A DNA stretch of 64,000 nucleotides from the NCBI GenBank assembly GCA_025928545.1, contig JAICJH010000023.1:1-64000 (forward strand), written 5' to 3'. Both the position numbers and the translations under genes were made by a program. The DNA comes from Bryobacteraceae bacterium. GTDB taxonomy: Bacteria > Acidobacteriota > Terriglobia > Bryobacterales > Bryobacteraceae. Positions 37,631 to 47,686 of the stretch are shown here, piece by piece (position 1 is the stretch's first letter; each line of letters starts with the position of its first letter). The notes under the pieces are model-generated. The model saw only the letters and a program-made list of their open reading frames with translations. It ran no database searches and was not told the origin of the DNA.

Positions 37631-38473
37631 ATGATCCGTTTATTCTCACGTTCCACATTCCTGAGCGCAGGTGCGATGTTTTTGGCGATGGCAACCGCTT
37701 ACGGGCAGGCCGCGAAAGCGCCGGCAAAAGCTGCGCCGAAGGCCGCCGCAAAGGCTGATGCTCCGGCCACGGCTTCCGGCCCCGATGTGGCGGTGATGGG
37801 CAGAGTGTCATTCAAGGGTACGGCACCCGTATCGAAGCCGATTGCGATGGATTCGGAACCTTCCTGCGCCGCCAAACACACGGGCAAAGTGTATCCGGAG
37901 ACGGTGATCGTGAATCCGAACGGCACGCTGAAGAATGTTTTTGTTTATGTGAAGACGGGGCTTGAAGGAAAGACGTTCCCGGCGCCTCAGACTCCGGCGA
38001 CACTGAATCAGGTCGGCTGCGTGTATGAGCCGCATGTGCTGGGTGTTGTCGTGGGGCAGGATCTGAAGATCGTGAACAGCGACGCTACGACGCACAACGT
38101 TCACGCGCTCGCGCAGGTCAATCCGGATTTCAATATCGGCCAGCGCGCCGGTGCGGGTCCGATTATCCGGATTTTCGATAAGCCGGAAGCGACGATGGGG
38201 ATTGTCTGCAATCAGCATCCGTGGATGAAGGCCGTTGCCCATGTGATTTCGAATCCGTACTTCGCGGTGTCGGGCGCGGATGGCGGGTTTGAGATCAAGA
38301 ATCTGCCTCCAGGGACTTATACGCTTGAGGCACTGCATGAAAAGTACGGCGCCAGCACGCAGCAGGTGACCGTGGTAGCGGGGAAGCCTGTTGCGGTGAA
38401 TTTCAGTTTCAGCTCCGGCCAGGCCTTTGTTCCGGGTTCGCTGAAGACGATGGCTAACGTTATCGTGCCGTAG
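37631..38473 (+). CDS. Exported cupredoxin with carboxypeptidase-regulatory-like domain
   Basis: A 280-aa exported protein. A signal peptide (FLSAGAMFLAMATAYGQ) is followed by an Ala/Lys linker. The cupredoxin-like fold has His in TTHNVHAL and the loop GIVCNQHPWM, which gives Cys-x2-His-x2-Met, the standard type 1 copper ligand set. The end (ADGGFEIKNLPPGTYTLEAL) is the beta-sandwich of carboxypeptidase regulatory domains. I prefer ATG 37631 to 37613 because TAAACT lies 8 nt before it. Divergent from the cytochrome protein, so it may be its redox partner. Confidence 0.82.
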   Translation: MIRLFSRSTFLSAGAMFLAMATAYGQAAKAPAKAAPKAAAKADAPATASGPDVAVMGRVSFKGTAPVSKPIAMDSEPSCAAKHTGKVYPETVIVNPNGTLKNVFVYVKTGLEGKTFPAPQTPATLNQVGCVYEPHVLGVVVGQDLKIVNSDATTHNVHALAQVNPDFNIGQRAGAGPIIRIFDKPEATMGIVCNQHPWMKAVAHVISNPYFAVSGADGGFEIKNLPPGTYTLEALHEKYGASTQQVTVVAGKPVAVNFSFSSGQAFVPGSLKTMANVIVP

Positions 38474-38539
38474 GTTTGTGCGCTGGCCGGTGCGGCTGCG
38501 GGCAAGTCGGGCGGGAAGCGCTAAACTGGTATTTCCCGC

Positions 38540-40888
38540 ATGCGAATTCTGCGCTGGCTATTGCTGGTCATCATCGCCGTTGTTGTTGCCGGCGTTTTCC
38601 AGTTCTACCGCCTTCAGCGGAATGCCGGGAAAGCGACCCAGCGTCCGCTGCCTGCCAGTATGGCGCTCGACGATAGGGCCAGCGCGCTCGACTGGAAGTG
38701 GGGCCAGAGCGCGGGCGGCAAACCTGCCATCACCCTTAGCGCGAAAAACTATCGGCTGACTGCCGACTCCAAAAAAGCTCAGCTGAAGTTTGTCGAACTC
38801 CACATTTACAAGCCGGATGGGAAGTCTTACGATCAGGTCCGCACTGACTCCGCGGATTTTAATAACGACGACCACAAACTCTATGCGCCGGGCGAGGCTG
38901 AAATCACACTCGACGTTCCCGTTGAAGGTGCGCCAAAACATCGTTTGACCGTCGTCAAAGCGGCAGGAATTAACTTTGACAGCGAATCGGGTAAAGCTCT
39001 GACCGATCAGCATGTCGCATTTACGTTTGAAGGTGGAACCGGGACGTGCGACGGCGCGTCGTATGACCCGCTGAGCAAAGAGATCCATCTCATGCACGGA
39101 GTTGTGATGAATCTGAAGAGCAAGACTCCTGGCGGCAGGCCGATGAAGGTCGAGACCGAAGAGTTGATCTACAGCGAAACCGGTTCTACCGTGAAGATGG
39201 CGCCGTGGTCGAAAATGACCCGCGATCAGACCGTGATGGAGGCGGGAGCAACTACCGTCAATCTGAAAAATTCTCCGCTTGGCCGGAAGATCGACACGAT
39301 TGATGCGCCGAACGCGAAGGGAACCGATAAGCAACAGGCCAAAGACAAGAAAGAAGGGCGGAATCTGGAGTATTCCGCGGACCTGGTAAAGGCTTACTAT
39401 AACGAGCACGGTGAAATCGAAAAACTCGACGCCACTGGAAATGCGCGGCTGGTTTCGCATTCGAAAGCGGCCGATACCACGATGTCCGGCGCCCGTTTAA
39501 ATATGTTGTTTACCGCGGGAAAAGAAGACAGCGTGCTTTCTTCGGCTCAGGCGCGCGGCAATGCGGTAGTGGAATCGAAATCCCTGCCGGTGGCGGGTGG
39601 GCTCACGCCGGACACGAAAATCCTGCACTCCGATTCAGTAGATGTTTTTATGAAGCCGGATGGCAAGGATCTGGACCATGTGGCTACTCTTGCGCCGGGA
39701 ACGATGGAATTCGTTCCCAATCAGACCGCGAGGGAGCGGCGTCAGGTGAAAGCGGACCGCATGCTGGTGAAATACGGCGCGAACAACGAGATCCAGAGTT
39801 TTCACGCCGATACGGCAGCAACAGAGACGCATCCGTCGCAGGATGAGATCGCCAGGAAGAAAAAGACCGCGACGGATATTGCGGTGACCAGCAGCAAGAC
39901 GATGGATGTGGCATTCGACGAAAAAGGCCAGGTGAAACAGATCCTGCAATCGGGCAATTTCCATTACTCGGAGGGTGTGCGCAAAGCGCAGGCCGATAAC
40001 GCCGTGATGGATAATTCAAAAAACCTGATGGATCTGGACGGGCATGCGCGAATCTCGGACGATTCGGGAACGACGGCCGCGAACCATATTCAGATCGATC
40101 AGACGAAGGATTCCATGGATGCGAGGGGCAGTGTCAGTACGACGCATATGGCCGAGCAGAAGCCCGATCCAAAAGATCCGAAGACAGTGGCGAAAACGGG
40201 CGACTCCGGGGGAATGCTCGACCCGGGCGAGGCGATGCAGGGCAAGGCCGATCACGTGGTTTCGGAATCGCGCGGAAGCAAGTTGAATTACATCGGCAAT
40301 GCCCAGGTCTGGCAGGGTGGGAGCAAGGTGATGGCGGACCGTGTAGATATCGACCGCAAAGAGAAGACGCTGATTGCGGATGGACACGCGGTTTCACTTC
40401 TCCAGGATTCCACCAAAACATCAGCGGATGGAAAGCCCGGCCCGGTCCCGACGACGACGCAGGTACGTTCTCAGAAACTGGTTTATGCCGATGCGGCCCG
40501 TCTGGCGACCTACACCGGTGATGTGACCATGATTCGGGCGGGATTGACGGTGAAGTGCGCAACGCTGCAGGCGTACATGAATGACGGCAAACCGGTGAAC
40601 GGGAAAACACCGGAGTCGCGAATCGACCATGCGATCGCGGATGGAAAAGTCGAAATTGTGCAGACCATCGCCGCGCGGCAGCGCACGGGCACGAGCGAGC
40701 ACGGAGAATACTATACAGAAGAGGGGAAAATTATCCTGACCGGTGGGCGTCCCTATCTGAAAGACTCCAAACAGGGCGACGTGCACGGGGATAAGCTGAC
40801 CTACTTTACCAACGACGACAAGCTGATTTACGACGGAGCTCCGAAGGATAAAGTCGAAGGCCGCATCTTCCGGCCGGGCAAATCGTAA
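38540..40888 (+). CDS. LptC/LptA-like multi-OstA-domain LPS transport protein
   Basis: A 782-aa protein with one N-terminal membrane helix ([18 protein letters not shown]) and a long periplasmic part. The first 180 residues look like LptC ([37 protein letters not shown]). The rest is a run of OstA/LptA-like beta-jellyroll units, seen in [73 protein letters not shown] and [13 protein letters not shown]. It is followed 19 nt later by lptB. It probably joins the inner-membrane LptBFG to the outer membrane. TAAACTGG precedes the ATG. Confidence 0.85.
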   Translation: MRILRWLLLVIIAVVVAGVFQFYRLQRNAGKATQRPLPASMALDDRASALDWKWGQSAGGKPAITLSAKNYRLTADSKKAQLKFVELHIYKPDGKSYDQVRTDSADFNNDDHKLYAPGEAEITLDVPVEGAPKHRLTVVKAAGINFDSESGKALTDQHVAFTFEGGTGTCDGASYDPLSKEIHLMHGVVMNLKSKTPGGRPMKVETEELIYSETGSTVKMAPWSKMTRDQTVMEAGATTVNLKNSPLGRKIDTIDAPNAKGTDKQQAKDKKEGRNLEYSADLVKAYYNEHGEIEKLDATGNARLVSHSKAADTTMSGARLNMLFTAGKEDSVLSSAQARGNAVVESKSLPVAGGLTPDTKILHSDSVDVFMKPDGKDLDHVATLAPGTMEFVPNQTARERRQVKADRMLVKYGANNEIQSFHADTAATETHPSQDEIARKKKTATDIAVTSSKTMDVAFDEKGQVKQILQSGNFHYSEGVRKAQADNAVMDNSKNLMDLDGHARISDDSGTTAANHIQIDQTKDSMDARGSVSTTHMAEQKPDPKDPKTVAKTGDSGGMLDPGEAMQGKADHVVSESRGSKLNYIGNAQVWQGGSKVMADRVDIDRKEKTLIADGHAVSLLQDSTKTSADGKPGPVPTTTQVRSQKLVYADAARLATYTGDVTMIRAGLTVKCATLQAYMNDGKPVNGKTPESRIDHAIADGKVEIVQTIAARQRTGTSEHGEYYTEEGKIILTGGRPYLKDSKQGDVHGDKLTYFTNDDKLIYDGAPKDKVEGRIFRPGKS

Positions 40889-40907
40889 TGGGCCGGGACA
40901 GAGTTTG

Positions 40908-41648
40908 ATGAAAAAGCTGGAAACCGTTGAGATCGCGAAGTCGTACCGTGGACGCCGCGTGGTGAACGATGTTTCTCTCACCGTGGGGCCGGGCGAAATT
41001 GTTGGTTTGCTGGGGCCGAACGGGGCGGGGAAGACGACATCGTTCTACATGGTGGTGGGGCTGATCAGTCCGGATTCCGGCAAGGTCCTGCTGGATGGCA
41101 AGGACGTCACGAACGTTCCGATGTATCAGCGGGCCAACCTTGGAGTGAGTTATCTGCCGCAGGAAGCGTCCGTATTTCGGAAGCTGACCGTGGAAGACAA
41201 CCTGATGGCGATACTGCAGACGCGCCGCATGACGGGGCGCGATCGACGGGAAAAGATGAACCGGCTCATCGAGGAGATGGGGCTGGGGACTGTGCGGCGA
41301 AGCAAGGGGTATGTGCTTTCCGGCGGTGAGCGGCGGCGGGTGGAGATAGCGCGGTCTTTGGCTATTGATCCGAGTTTTCTCCTGCTGGATGAGCCGTTTT
41401 CGGGAATTGATCCAATTCAGGTGTTGGAACTTCAACGAATTATTCTGGATCTGAAGAAATCCGGAATTGGCATTCTGGTGACGGATCACAATGTGCGGGA
41501 AACGTTGAGTGTGACGGATCGCGCTTACATTATTAACGAGGGCAAGATTTTCCGGAGTGGGCGGCCGGATGATCTGGCGGCTGATCCGGAAGTGCGGCGG
41601 GTTTATCTGGGTGAGGGGTTTCAGCTGTCGTTGGGGTATGGGGCTTGA
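40908..41648 (+). CDS. lptB: LPS export ABC transporter ATPase
   Basis: ATPase of the LptB2FG lipopolysaccharide extractor, 246 aa. Walker [18 protein letters not shown]-loop [15 protein letters not shown], signature [16 protein letters not shown], Walker [14 protein letters not shown] and H-loop [10 protein letters not shown] all match LptB. I use ATG 40908; the TTG one codon earlier is an alternative. The preceding gene is the LptC/LptA-like protein; lptF and lptG are not in the window. Confidence 0.95.
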   Translation: MKKLETVEIAKSYRGRRVVNDVSLTVGPGEIVGLLGPNGAGKTTSFYMVVGLISPDSGKVLLDGKDVTNVPMYQRANLGVSYLPQEASVFRKLTVEDNLMAILQTRRMTGRDRREKMNRLIEEMGLGTVRRSKGYVLSGGERRRVEIARSLAIDPSFLLLDEPFSGIDPIQVLELQRIILDLKKSGIGILVTDHNVRETLSVTDRAYIINEGKIFRSGRPDDLAADPEVRRVYLGEGFQLSLGYGA

Positions 41649-41651
41649 AGT

Positions 41652-42740
41652 TCAGCCTGGCGGCAGTGCCGCGCCGGGGCGGATTTCGTCGGAAGCCCTT
41701 TTCACCACTTTGTCGCCGGCTTTCAATTGACCGGTGACTTCTATCAGATCTCCACTGGCCGGACCTTTTTTCACATCCACCCATTCGGCGTGACCGTTTT
41801 GATTTCGGACGACAAACGTCCGTTCCGTGGTGGTCACCACACTCGATGGCGGCACGAGAAGAGCCGGCCGCGATTCTTTTACAGGCCAGTGAACCGTGGG
41901 ATACATGCCGGGCGCGAGCGAGCCATCGGCGTTGGTGACGTCCATCTCTACGGACAAGGTGCGGGTCTTCGGATCGAGAATATGAGAACTGCGCGCGACA
42001 ACTCCGGAGAAAACTCGTTCCGCAAATGCGGGTACGTGGAACGCAACCTTCACTCCATGCGGAACGACACCGGAAACGTCTTCCGGCACCGACACCACGA
42101 GCCGCAGTTTCGAGAGTTGCTGGAGAACGAGCAGCGGTGAATCCGCGCCCGGCCCTGCCAGAGCCCCAGGGTGGATCAGGCGATCGGTGATCATGCCATC
42201 GAACGGCGCCGTGATTCGCAGGTAGCCCTGAGTTTCCTGCAGCGCTTTCAAATTGGCCGTCGCAACCTGGCTCAGTTGGCGGCGCGCCTGAATCAGCGCC
42301 TGCTGAGCTTCGATCTGCTGCTGCACCTGAACCACTTCGTTTCCAGCGATTGCGCCGGGGGTTTCCGCTGCTTTCTTCAACTTATCGAGAGTGCTGCGTG
42401 TAGCCGCGAGTTGTGCTTCGGCCTGGAGGCGATCCGCGTCGGCGGCTTGTATGCGCGCCTGCGCCTCCGCGATACGCGACGCCATTTCAGGCGCGCTCAA
42501 TTCCACGAGCAGGTCGCCCTGCTTCACACTGGAGCCGCGATCCACTGTCACACGTTCGACATAACCCGGCACTCTGGCATGCAGGGTCACGCTCATGAAG
42601 GGTTCCAGTTCGCCGGGCAAATCGACGGAACGGGATGTTGCCTTCGACGTCACGGCCACCATTTCGATTTTTTGCGCCGGGAGCATAGACGCTGCCGCGA
42701 GCAGGCAAAGAGTGCTTCGCGTGAGATTAAACCGGTTCAT
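41652..42740 (-). CDS. RND efflux periplasmic adaptor subunit (MFP)
   Basis: Membrane fusion protein of 362 aa linking an RND pump to a TolC channel. A signal peptide (STLCLLAAASMLPAQ) is followed by a lipoyl half-motif (ARVPGYVERVTVDRGSSVKQGDLLVEL), an alpha-helical hairpin (about 85-165, Gln/Ala-rich), the second half (YLRITAPFDGMITDRLIHPGAL), and beta-barrel and membrane-proximal domains. Last gene of the padR-tolC-RND-MFP operon; the start overlaps the RND stop by 14 nt. Confidence 0.93.
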   Translation of the reverse strand: MNRFNLTRSTLCLLAAASMLPAQKIEMVAVTSKATSRSVDLPGELEPFMSVTLHARVPGYVERVTVDRGSSVKQGDLLVELSAPEMASRIAEAQARIQAADADRLQAEAQLAATRSTLDKLKKAAETPGAIAGNEVVQVQQQIEAQQALIQARRQLSQVATANLKALQETQGYLRITAPFDGMITDRLIHPGALAGPGADSPLLVLQQLSKLRLVVSVPEDVSGVVPHGVKVAFHVPAFAERVFSGVVARSSHILDPKTRTLSVEMDVTNADGSLAPGMYPTVHWPVKESRPALLVPPSSVVTTTERTFVVRNQNGHAEWVDVKKGPASGDLIEVTGQLKAGDKVVKRASDEIRPGAALPPG

Positions 42741-45700
42741 AATATCGACTCTCCGGATCGTTCGGGTTCAGGGACGGGGACGCGGTGGAAGCCCGCGACT
42801 GCAGAATGGCGTAGATGGAAGGTAGGATGGTCAGGGTCGCAAAAGTAGAAACGATCAGACCGCCAATGACGGCCCGACCGAGCGGCGCAGCCTGTCCGCC
42901 ACCTTCGCCCGCGCCGATCGCCATCGGGAGCATGCCGAACGTCATAGCGGTAGCTGTCATCAGGATGGCTCGCAGGCGGCTGCCTGCGCCTTCCTGAATG
43001 GCTTTGAATTGCGGCATTCCCTCATGTCGAAACCGTTCCGTGAAACTCACCAGCAGAATGGAATTGGCAACGGCAATTCCGATTGCCATGATTGCGCCCA
43101 TGAACGACTGGATATTGAGAGTTGTGGCGGTCAGCTTCAGGATCAACAGGACTCCGCATAAAACGGCCGGGATGGTGAGCACGATCGAGAGCGCGAGCCG
43201 CAGCGACTGGAAGTTCGCGGCGAGCAGCAGGAAGATCACCAGTACGGCCAGGAGCAACCCGGTGCGCAGGCCTGAAATCGTTTGATCGAGTGCGGGAAGC
43301 TGGCCGCGATAGATCACTGAGACACCGCGCGGGGCCGCACCAGCGCGGGTCACGGCGGCGCGCAACTGCGGCGCGGCATCGCCCAGCGTGATGCCGTGGA
43401 GATTCGCGGTAAGACTGATCACGCGTTGACCGTTGTTGCGCTCGATCAGGCCGGGGATAGTGCCATTCTTCAACGAAGCGACATCCGCGAGGCGGGTATC
43501 GCTGTGCCCGTCCTCCATGACGGGGATGTTGCGGATTTGGTCGGCGCTTTGCAGCTGATTCTGCGGAAGCTGGACCTGAATTTGAAAGGCATTGCCGGAG
43601 GCCGGGTCGCGCCAGTAGTTCGGCTGAGTAAAGCGCGACGAGGATGTGGCCGGCACGATGGAACGGGCCACATCGGCCATGGTCAGGCCAAACTGGCCGG
43701 CACGTTCGCGGCTGATGTTGATATCGACAGTAGGGTAGTTGACCGATTGGGCGATTTGCAGATCGCGCAGAAACGACAGCTTCGACAGCTGAGGCTGAAC
43801 CTTCTGCGCAAAGGCGAGATCATCCTGAAGATTTGTGCCCATCACCGCGACTTCGACCGGCGTGGGTGAACCGAATCCCATCACCTGGCTGACGATGTCC
43901 CCTGCCTCGAAGGACACGTCGGTTCCTGGTAACGATCTGGCAAGGCCGGCCCTCAGTTTCTCGCGAAGCGTTTCGCTGGCCGCCGCGCCTGGCTTCATGG
44001 CGATCTGGATGACAGCCTCCTGCGAGCCACTGGTAAAGAGGTGGATTAAGTCGACCGGATAACTGGATGGCACAACGCCGACGAAATCGCTGGTGATGGC
44101 AATGTTGTTGGCGCCGGCTTCCTGCTTGATCACATCCAGAGCCTTCAGGACCATGCGTTCGGTTTCTTCGACGCGGGTGCCGGTTGGAGCGCGAAGACGG
44201 ATGCGCAGGAGGGCGGAGCTGGTTTCGGGAAAGATTTCCGTGCCCAGTTGCGGCATCAGAACATAAACGATCGCCGCTGCCGCGATCAGGTAGGCGAGCA
44301 CCAGAGGCCAGCGAAAACGGAGTACGACACCAAGGTAACGTTCGTAGAAATTGCGGAAGCGGTCGAACAAGCCAGGGCGCGTTTTTTCGCTGTGTTCCTT
44401 CTTCAGCAACCAGGTCGAAAACACCGGCACCAGACTGCTGGAGAGCAGGTAGGAGGCGATCATCGCGAAACCCACCGCCAAAGAGAGGGGCACGAACAGC
44501 TGTCTGGCGACGCCCACCATAAAGAATGAGGGAACGAAGACAGCCAGAATGCAGAGCATGGAAAGCAACCGGGCGAGGGCGGTTTGCTGCGATGCCTCCA
44601 GTACAGCGCGCGCCAGCGAACCGCCCGACGCTTGCCTGTGACTATGGATATTTTCGATGGAGACAGTGGCTTCGTCGACCAGAACGCCTACAGCGAGGGC
44701 CAGACCGCCAAGCGTCATGATGTTGATGGTCTGTCCGCCGGCCCAGAGGAAGATCACGGCTGCCAGCAGCGCGAACGGAATATTCAGGACGACGATGAAA
44801 GCGCTGCGCCAGTCGCGCAGGAAGATCAGCACCATCAGACCGGTGAGGAGAGCTCCGAGAAGACCTTCCTGCGCGAGATTCCGGATCGAGTTAGTGACGT
44901 AGGGCGACTGATCGAATTCCAGGCGGACATCGACGTCTTCCGGTACTGCTTTCTTAAACGTGGGGATGGCGGCCTTCACAGCTGCGATGACGGCGAGAGT
45001 GGAAGCGTCGGAACGTTTTGTGACAGGAATGTAGACAGTGCGTTTACCGTTCACGTGGGCATAGGCTGTTACAAGATCGGTACCGCTCTCGATGGTTCCG
45101 ACGTCGCGCAGATAGACGGTTGCTCCGGCTTTGGGGCGGATAGGAGCACTGAGCAATTCGGAAAGGTCTCCGCCCAGCGCGGCGTTATTTCGCGCGATGC
45201 GATTCAGCGTGCCCGTGAAAATGTTACCCGATGGCATCACGACGCTGGCTTTGGTCACCGCGGCGATGACTTCGTCTGGCGACATATGGTACTGGCGCAG
45301 TTTGCCGGGATCGAGGGTAATAACAATCGTGCGCTGGCTGCCGCCGAACGGTGGAGGCGCCGAGACGCCGGGCAGGGTCGCGAATAAAGGCCGCACACGG
45401 TTGAGGGCGAAATCCTGCAGTTCGGCGCGGCTGTGAGTTGCGCTGTCGAACACCAACTGGCCCACCGCTACGCTGCCGGCGTCGAAGCGTGTGATGAAGG
45501 GGGGCACCGTGCCGGGAGGCATGAAGGCGCGGGCACGATTTACATAGCCGACCACTTCGCCCATCGCCTGACTCATATCGGTGCCTTCGTGAAAAATGAG
45601 CTTCATCAGGGTGGCGCCCTGGATGCTCTTGCTCTCCACACGGTCAATGCCGGTGATGTAGAGGAAGTGATACTCGTAGTAATAAGTGACGTAGCCTTCC

Positions 45701-45876
45701 ATCTGCGCGGCGTCCATGCCGCCGTAGGGCTGCGCGACGTAAATAGCGGGTTCGCCGACCTGAGGGAAAATGTCGACCGGCATGCGCCGCAATGCCAGCG
45801 CGGCGCACAGGGCGATTGCCACGAGCGCAACGACAACGGTGACGGGACGGGTGAGTGCCGCTAAGACCAGCCGCAT
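42727..45876 (-). CDS. RND efflux transporter permease subunit
   Basis: Inner-membrane proton-driven pump of 1049 aa, the normal length for AcrB/HAE-type RND proteins. Twelve hydrophobic helices and two large periplasmic loops are visible. Helix 4 carries GVLVDEATVSIENIHSHRQ, in which the usual Asp-Asp pair is Asp-Glu. The N-terminal VTVVVALVAIALCAALALRRMPVDIFP and PYGGMDAAQMEGYVTYYYE fit drug-type rather than metal-type pumps, but the substrate is unknown. Start abuts the tolC stop (TAAATG). Confidence 0.94.
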   Translation of the reverse strand: MRLVLAALTRPVTVVVALVAIALCAALALRRMPVDIFPQVGEPAIYVAQPYGGMDAAQMEGYVTYYYEYHFLYITGIDRVESKSIQGATLMKLIFHEGTDMSQAMGEVVGYVNRARAFMPPGTVPPFITRFDAGSVAVGQLVFDSATHSRAELQDFALNRVRPLFATLPGVSAPPPFGGSQRTIVITLDPGKLRQYHMSPDEVIAAVTKASVVMPSGNIFTGTLNRIARNNAALGGDLSELLSAPIRPKAGATVYLRDVGTIESGTDLVTAYAHVNGKRTVYIPVTKRSDASTLAVIAAVKAAIPTFKKAVPEDVDVRLEFDQSPYVTNSIRNLAQEGLLGALLTGLMVLIFLRDWRSAFIVVLNIPFALLAAVIFLWAGGQTINIMTLGGLALAVGVLVDEATVSIENIHSHRQASGGSLARAVLEASQQTALARLLSMLCILAVFVPSFFMVGVARQLFVPLSLAVGFAMIASYLLSSSLVPVFSTWLLKKEHSEKTRPGLFDRFRNFYERYLGVVLRFRWPLVLAYLIAAAAIVYVLMPQLGTEIFPETSSALLRIRLRAPTGTRVEETERMVLKALDVIKQEAGANNIAITSDFVGVVPSSYPVDLIHLFTSGSQEAVIQIAMKPGAAASETLREKLRAGLARSLPGTDVSFEAGDIVSQVMGFGSPTPVEVAVMGTNLQDDLAFAQKVQPQLSKLSFLRDLQIAQSVNYPTVDINISRERAGQFGLTMADVARSIVPATSSSRFTQPNYWRDPASGNAFQIQVQLPQNQLQSADQIRNIPVMEDGHSDTRLADVASLKNGTIPGLIERNNGQRVISLTANLHGITLGDAAPQLRAAVTRAGAAPRGVSVIYRGQLPALDQTISGLRTGLLLAVLVIFLLLAANFQSLRLALSIVLTIPAVLCGVLLILKLTATTLNIQSFMGAIMAIGIAVANSILLVSFTERFRHEGMPQFKAIQEGAGSRLRAILMTATAMTFGMLPMAIGAGEGGGQAAPLGRAVIGGLIVSTFATLTILPSIYAILQSRASTASPSLNPNDPESRYYEPV

Positions 45877-47262
45877 TTATTTGCTCACTTCCGCGATGAA
45901 GGGACGCAGATCGCCCGCGGCAGTGGCGAGTCCGGAGAGAGCGCGCCAGACAGTCAGGTGGGAGAGTGCGTTGTCGATTTCGGCCTGGGTGAGCAGGCGC
46001 TGGGCTTCCGCAACCGCATCGATTGTTCCGAGGCCCGCCTGATAACGCGCCCTGGCCTGATCGAGTGCGGCTTTGGCGGAGGAAATCTGCACCGGGGTGA
46101 TATCCGCGACATCGCGAGCGCCGCGCAGTTGCGCCTGCGCCGTGTTCCAGCGTGTCTTCAATTCCGTGACGATCTGTTCTTCCTGTGCGGTTTGAGCCCG
46201 GATGTTAGCTGACTGCACGGCTTCTTTCGCGCGGATGGCGGCCAGATCCATGAGTGGAAATGTCACGGAGAAGCCGACGGCGAAATTCTGTACGGTGGGG
46301 GCAAGGCCGTTGAAGCCTCCTTCGCGGCCGCCGGTCACGTCCGCGCCGGTACCTCTCGCATAGATGGCGCCCTGTGCGGCGAACTTCGGAAAATAAGAAC
46401 GTTCGAGAGCTCTGAGCTGCGCGCGTGCCTGCTCGATGGCGGCGTTTTGTTCGAGTGCCAGAGGATTGGAACTGAAGTTCACCGGAGCGCTGGGAGGAAT
46501 CACGGGGAGTTGCAGGAGGGCTGCGGTGGAGATTTCAATCTGGGCAGGCTCGCCACCTACAAACTGAGCGAGGGAGACGCGGGCTACTTCCACGGCCTGG
46601 CGTGCCTGAACCATTTGAGTGCGCGCCGCTGCCAGTTCGGCTTCCACGCGCGCGGTGTCGGCGCCGGGGCGCAGTTCGGCATCGGACAGTGCGCGGGTAG
46701 TCCTCAGGATGGCTTCAGCGCGTTCGATGCCGGCCTGCGCGGCGCGAACCATTTCCTGTGCGGCGGCCAGCGTGAGCCACGCATCGACAGTGGCGGCGGC
46801 CACTTCGAACTGGCTGCGTTTCACGGTTGCTTCCGATTGCGCCCGTGCAGCTTCCGCCGCCGCTACGTTGGCGGCGCGCAGGCCGAAATCGAAGGGCTCC
46901 CAGGAAACCAGGCCTCCTAATGCGCTTCCCCAAACTGTGCCGGTATTGTTGGACCCGAGCACGGGACCTGAGATCGAGGGAATCGTGCTTTGGGGCAGAA
47001 GGAGACCGAAAACGTTATTTCGCGTGGCACGGTTTTCCTGGGCCAGAGCGTCGATTTTGGGCAGGTAGGCTGTGCGGGCGAGTAGGATTCCGGCCGCTGC
47101 TGCGTTCATGCGCTCCTGTGAGACGCGGATGGAGGGATAATTCTTAGAGGCAAGATCTACCGCCTGCGCGAGACTGAGTGGACCCGTGGGCGCGGATTGG
47201 GCGGCGCACATGCCGCACCACATGCCGAGAAGAACCGCCGTGGACGATGCCGGACGCCGCAT
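45877..47262 (-). CDS. TolC family outer membrane efflux protein
   Basis: Outer-membrane channel of 461 aa with a signal peptide (STAVLLGMWCGMCAAQS) and two internally related OEP halves: SLAQAVDLASKNYPSIRVSQ near the N-terminus and NPLALEQNAAIEQARAQLRAL in the second half, with long helices (VAEAQRLLTQAEIDNALSHL). Works with the RND permease and adaptor encoded directly downstream. padR is upstream by 3 nt, so this is the first structural gene. Confidence 0.92.
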   Translation of the reverse strand: MRRPASSTAVLLGMWCGMCAAQSAPTGPLSLAQAVDLASKNYPSIRVSQERMNAAAAGILLARTAYLPKIDALAQENRATRNNVFGLLLPQSTIPSISGPVLGSNNTGTVWGSALGGLVSWEPFDFGLRAANVAAAEAARAQSEATVKRSQFEVAAATVDAWLTLAAAQEMVRAAQAGIERAEAILRTTRALSDAELRPGADTARVEAELAAARTQMVQARQAVEVARVSLAQFVGGEPAQIEISTAALLQLPVIPPSAPVNFSSNPLALEQNAAIEQARAQLRALERSYFPKFAAQGAIYARGTGADVTGGREGGFNGLAPTVQNFAVGFSVTFPLMDLAAIRAKEAVQSANIRAQTAQEEQIVTELKTRWNTAQAQLRGARDVADITPVQISSAKAALDQARARYQAGLGTIDAVAEAQRLLTQAEIDNALSHLTVWRALSGLATAAGDLRPFIAEVSK

Positions 47263-47265
47263 GGT

Positions 47266-47595
47266 TTAGTCACCCTCCACGAGTTCGTGAAAGAGCTCAC
47301 GAACCCGGTTCTTTGCGGTTGCCAGTGCCTTGCGCCCCTGCGCAGTGGCGCTATAGACCTTGCGGCGGGATTTTCCGTTGTTCACTTCGGCGGAACGCAG
47401 ATAGCCTTTGGCTTCCAGACGCTGTAGCATCGGGTAAAGGGTTCCCGCACTGATGCGGTACCCGTGGCGGCGGAGTTCTTCAATCATGCCCAGGCCGAAG
47501 ATTGGTTCTTCCGTCGCATGGTGCAGGACGTGAAGCCGGATTAAGCCGGAATAAAGATCCTGGTCACCCAGGCCAGACTTTGTTGTCCCTTTCAT
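47266..47595 (-). CDS. PadR family transcriptional repressor
   Basis: Winged-helix regulator of 109 aa: LYSGLIRLHVLHHATEEPIFG, GMIEELRRHGYRISAGTLYP (recognition helix) and LQRLEAKGYLRS with the wing KSRRKVYSATAQGRKAL. Start ATG 47595 fits the family; the longer frame would run through the operator. It heads the tolC-RND-MFP operon and probably represses it, binding the palindrome at 47634-47657; the inducer is likely a pump substrate. Confidence 0.92.
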   Translation of the reverse strand: MKGTTKSGLGDQDLYSGLIRLHVLHHATEEPIFGLGMIEELRRHGYRISAGTLYPMLQRLEAKGYLRSAEVNNGKSRRKVYSATAQGRKALATAKNRVRELFHELVEGD

Positions 47596-47633
47596 ATTGC
47601 TGCCGCACGGCTCGGAAAGATCATCGAAACAAA

Positions 47634-47686
47634 TCGACTTTCGATATCGAAAATCGAATTGTGGCACAGAACAGTGCTTCCGTCAA
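47634..47686 (-). promoter_or_regulatory. padR-efflux operon promoter and PadR operator
   Basis: On the minus strand a -35 TTGACG (47686-47681), a 17-nt spacer and a -10 CACAAT (47663-47658) are followed at once by a near-perfect 24-nt palindrome (47634-47657, one mismatched pair) with the perfect core TTTCGATATCGAAA at 47639-47652. The palindrome would cover the transcription start. The -35 overlaps the last codons of the upstream flippase gene. Confidence 0.65.
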
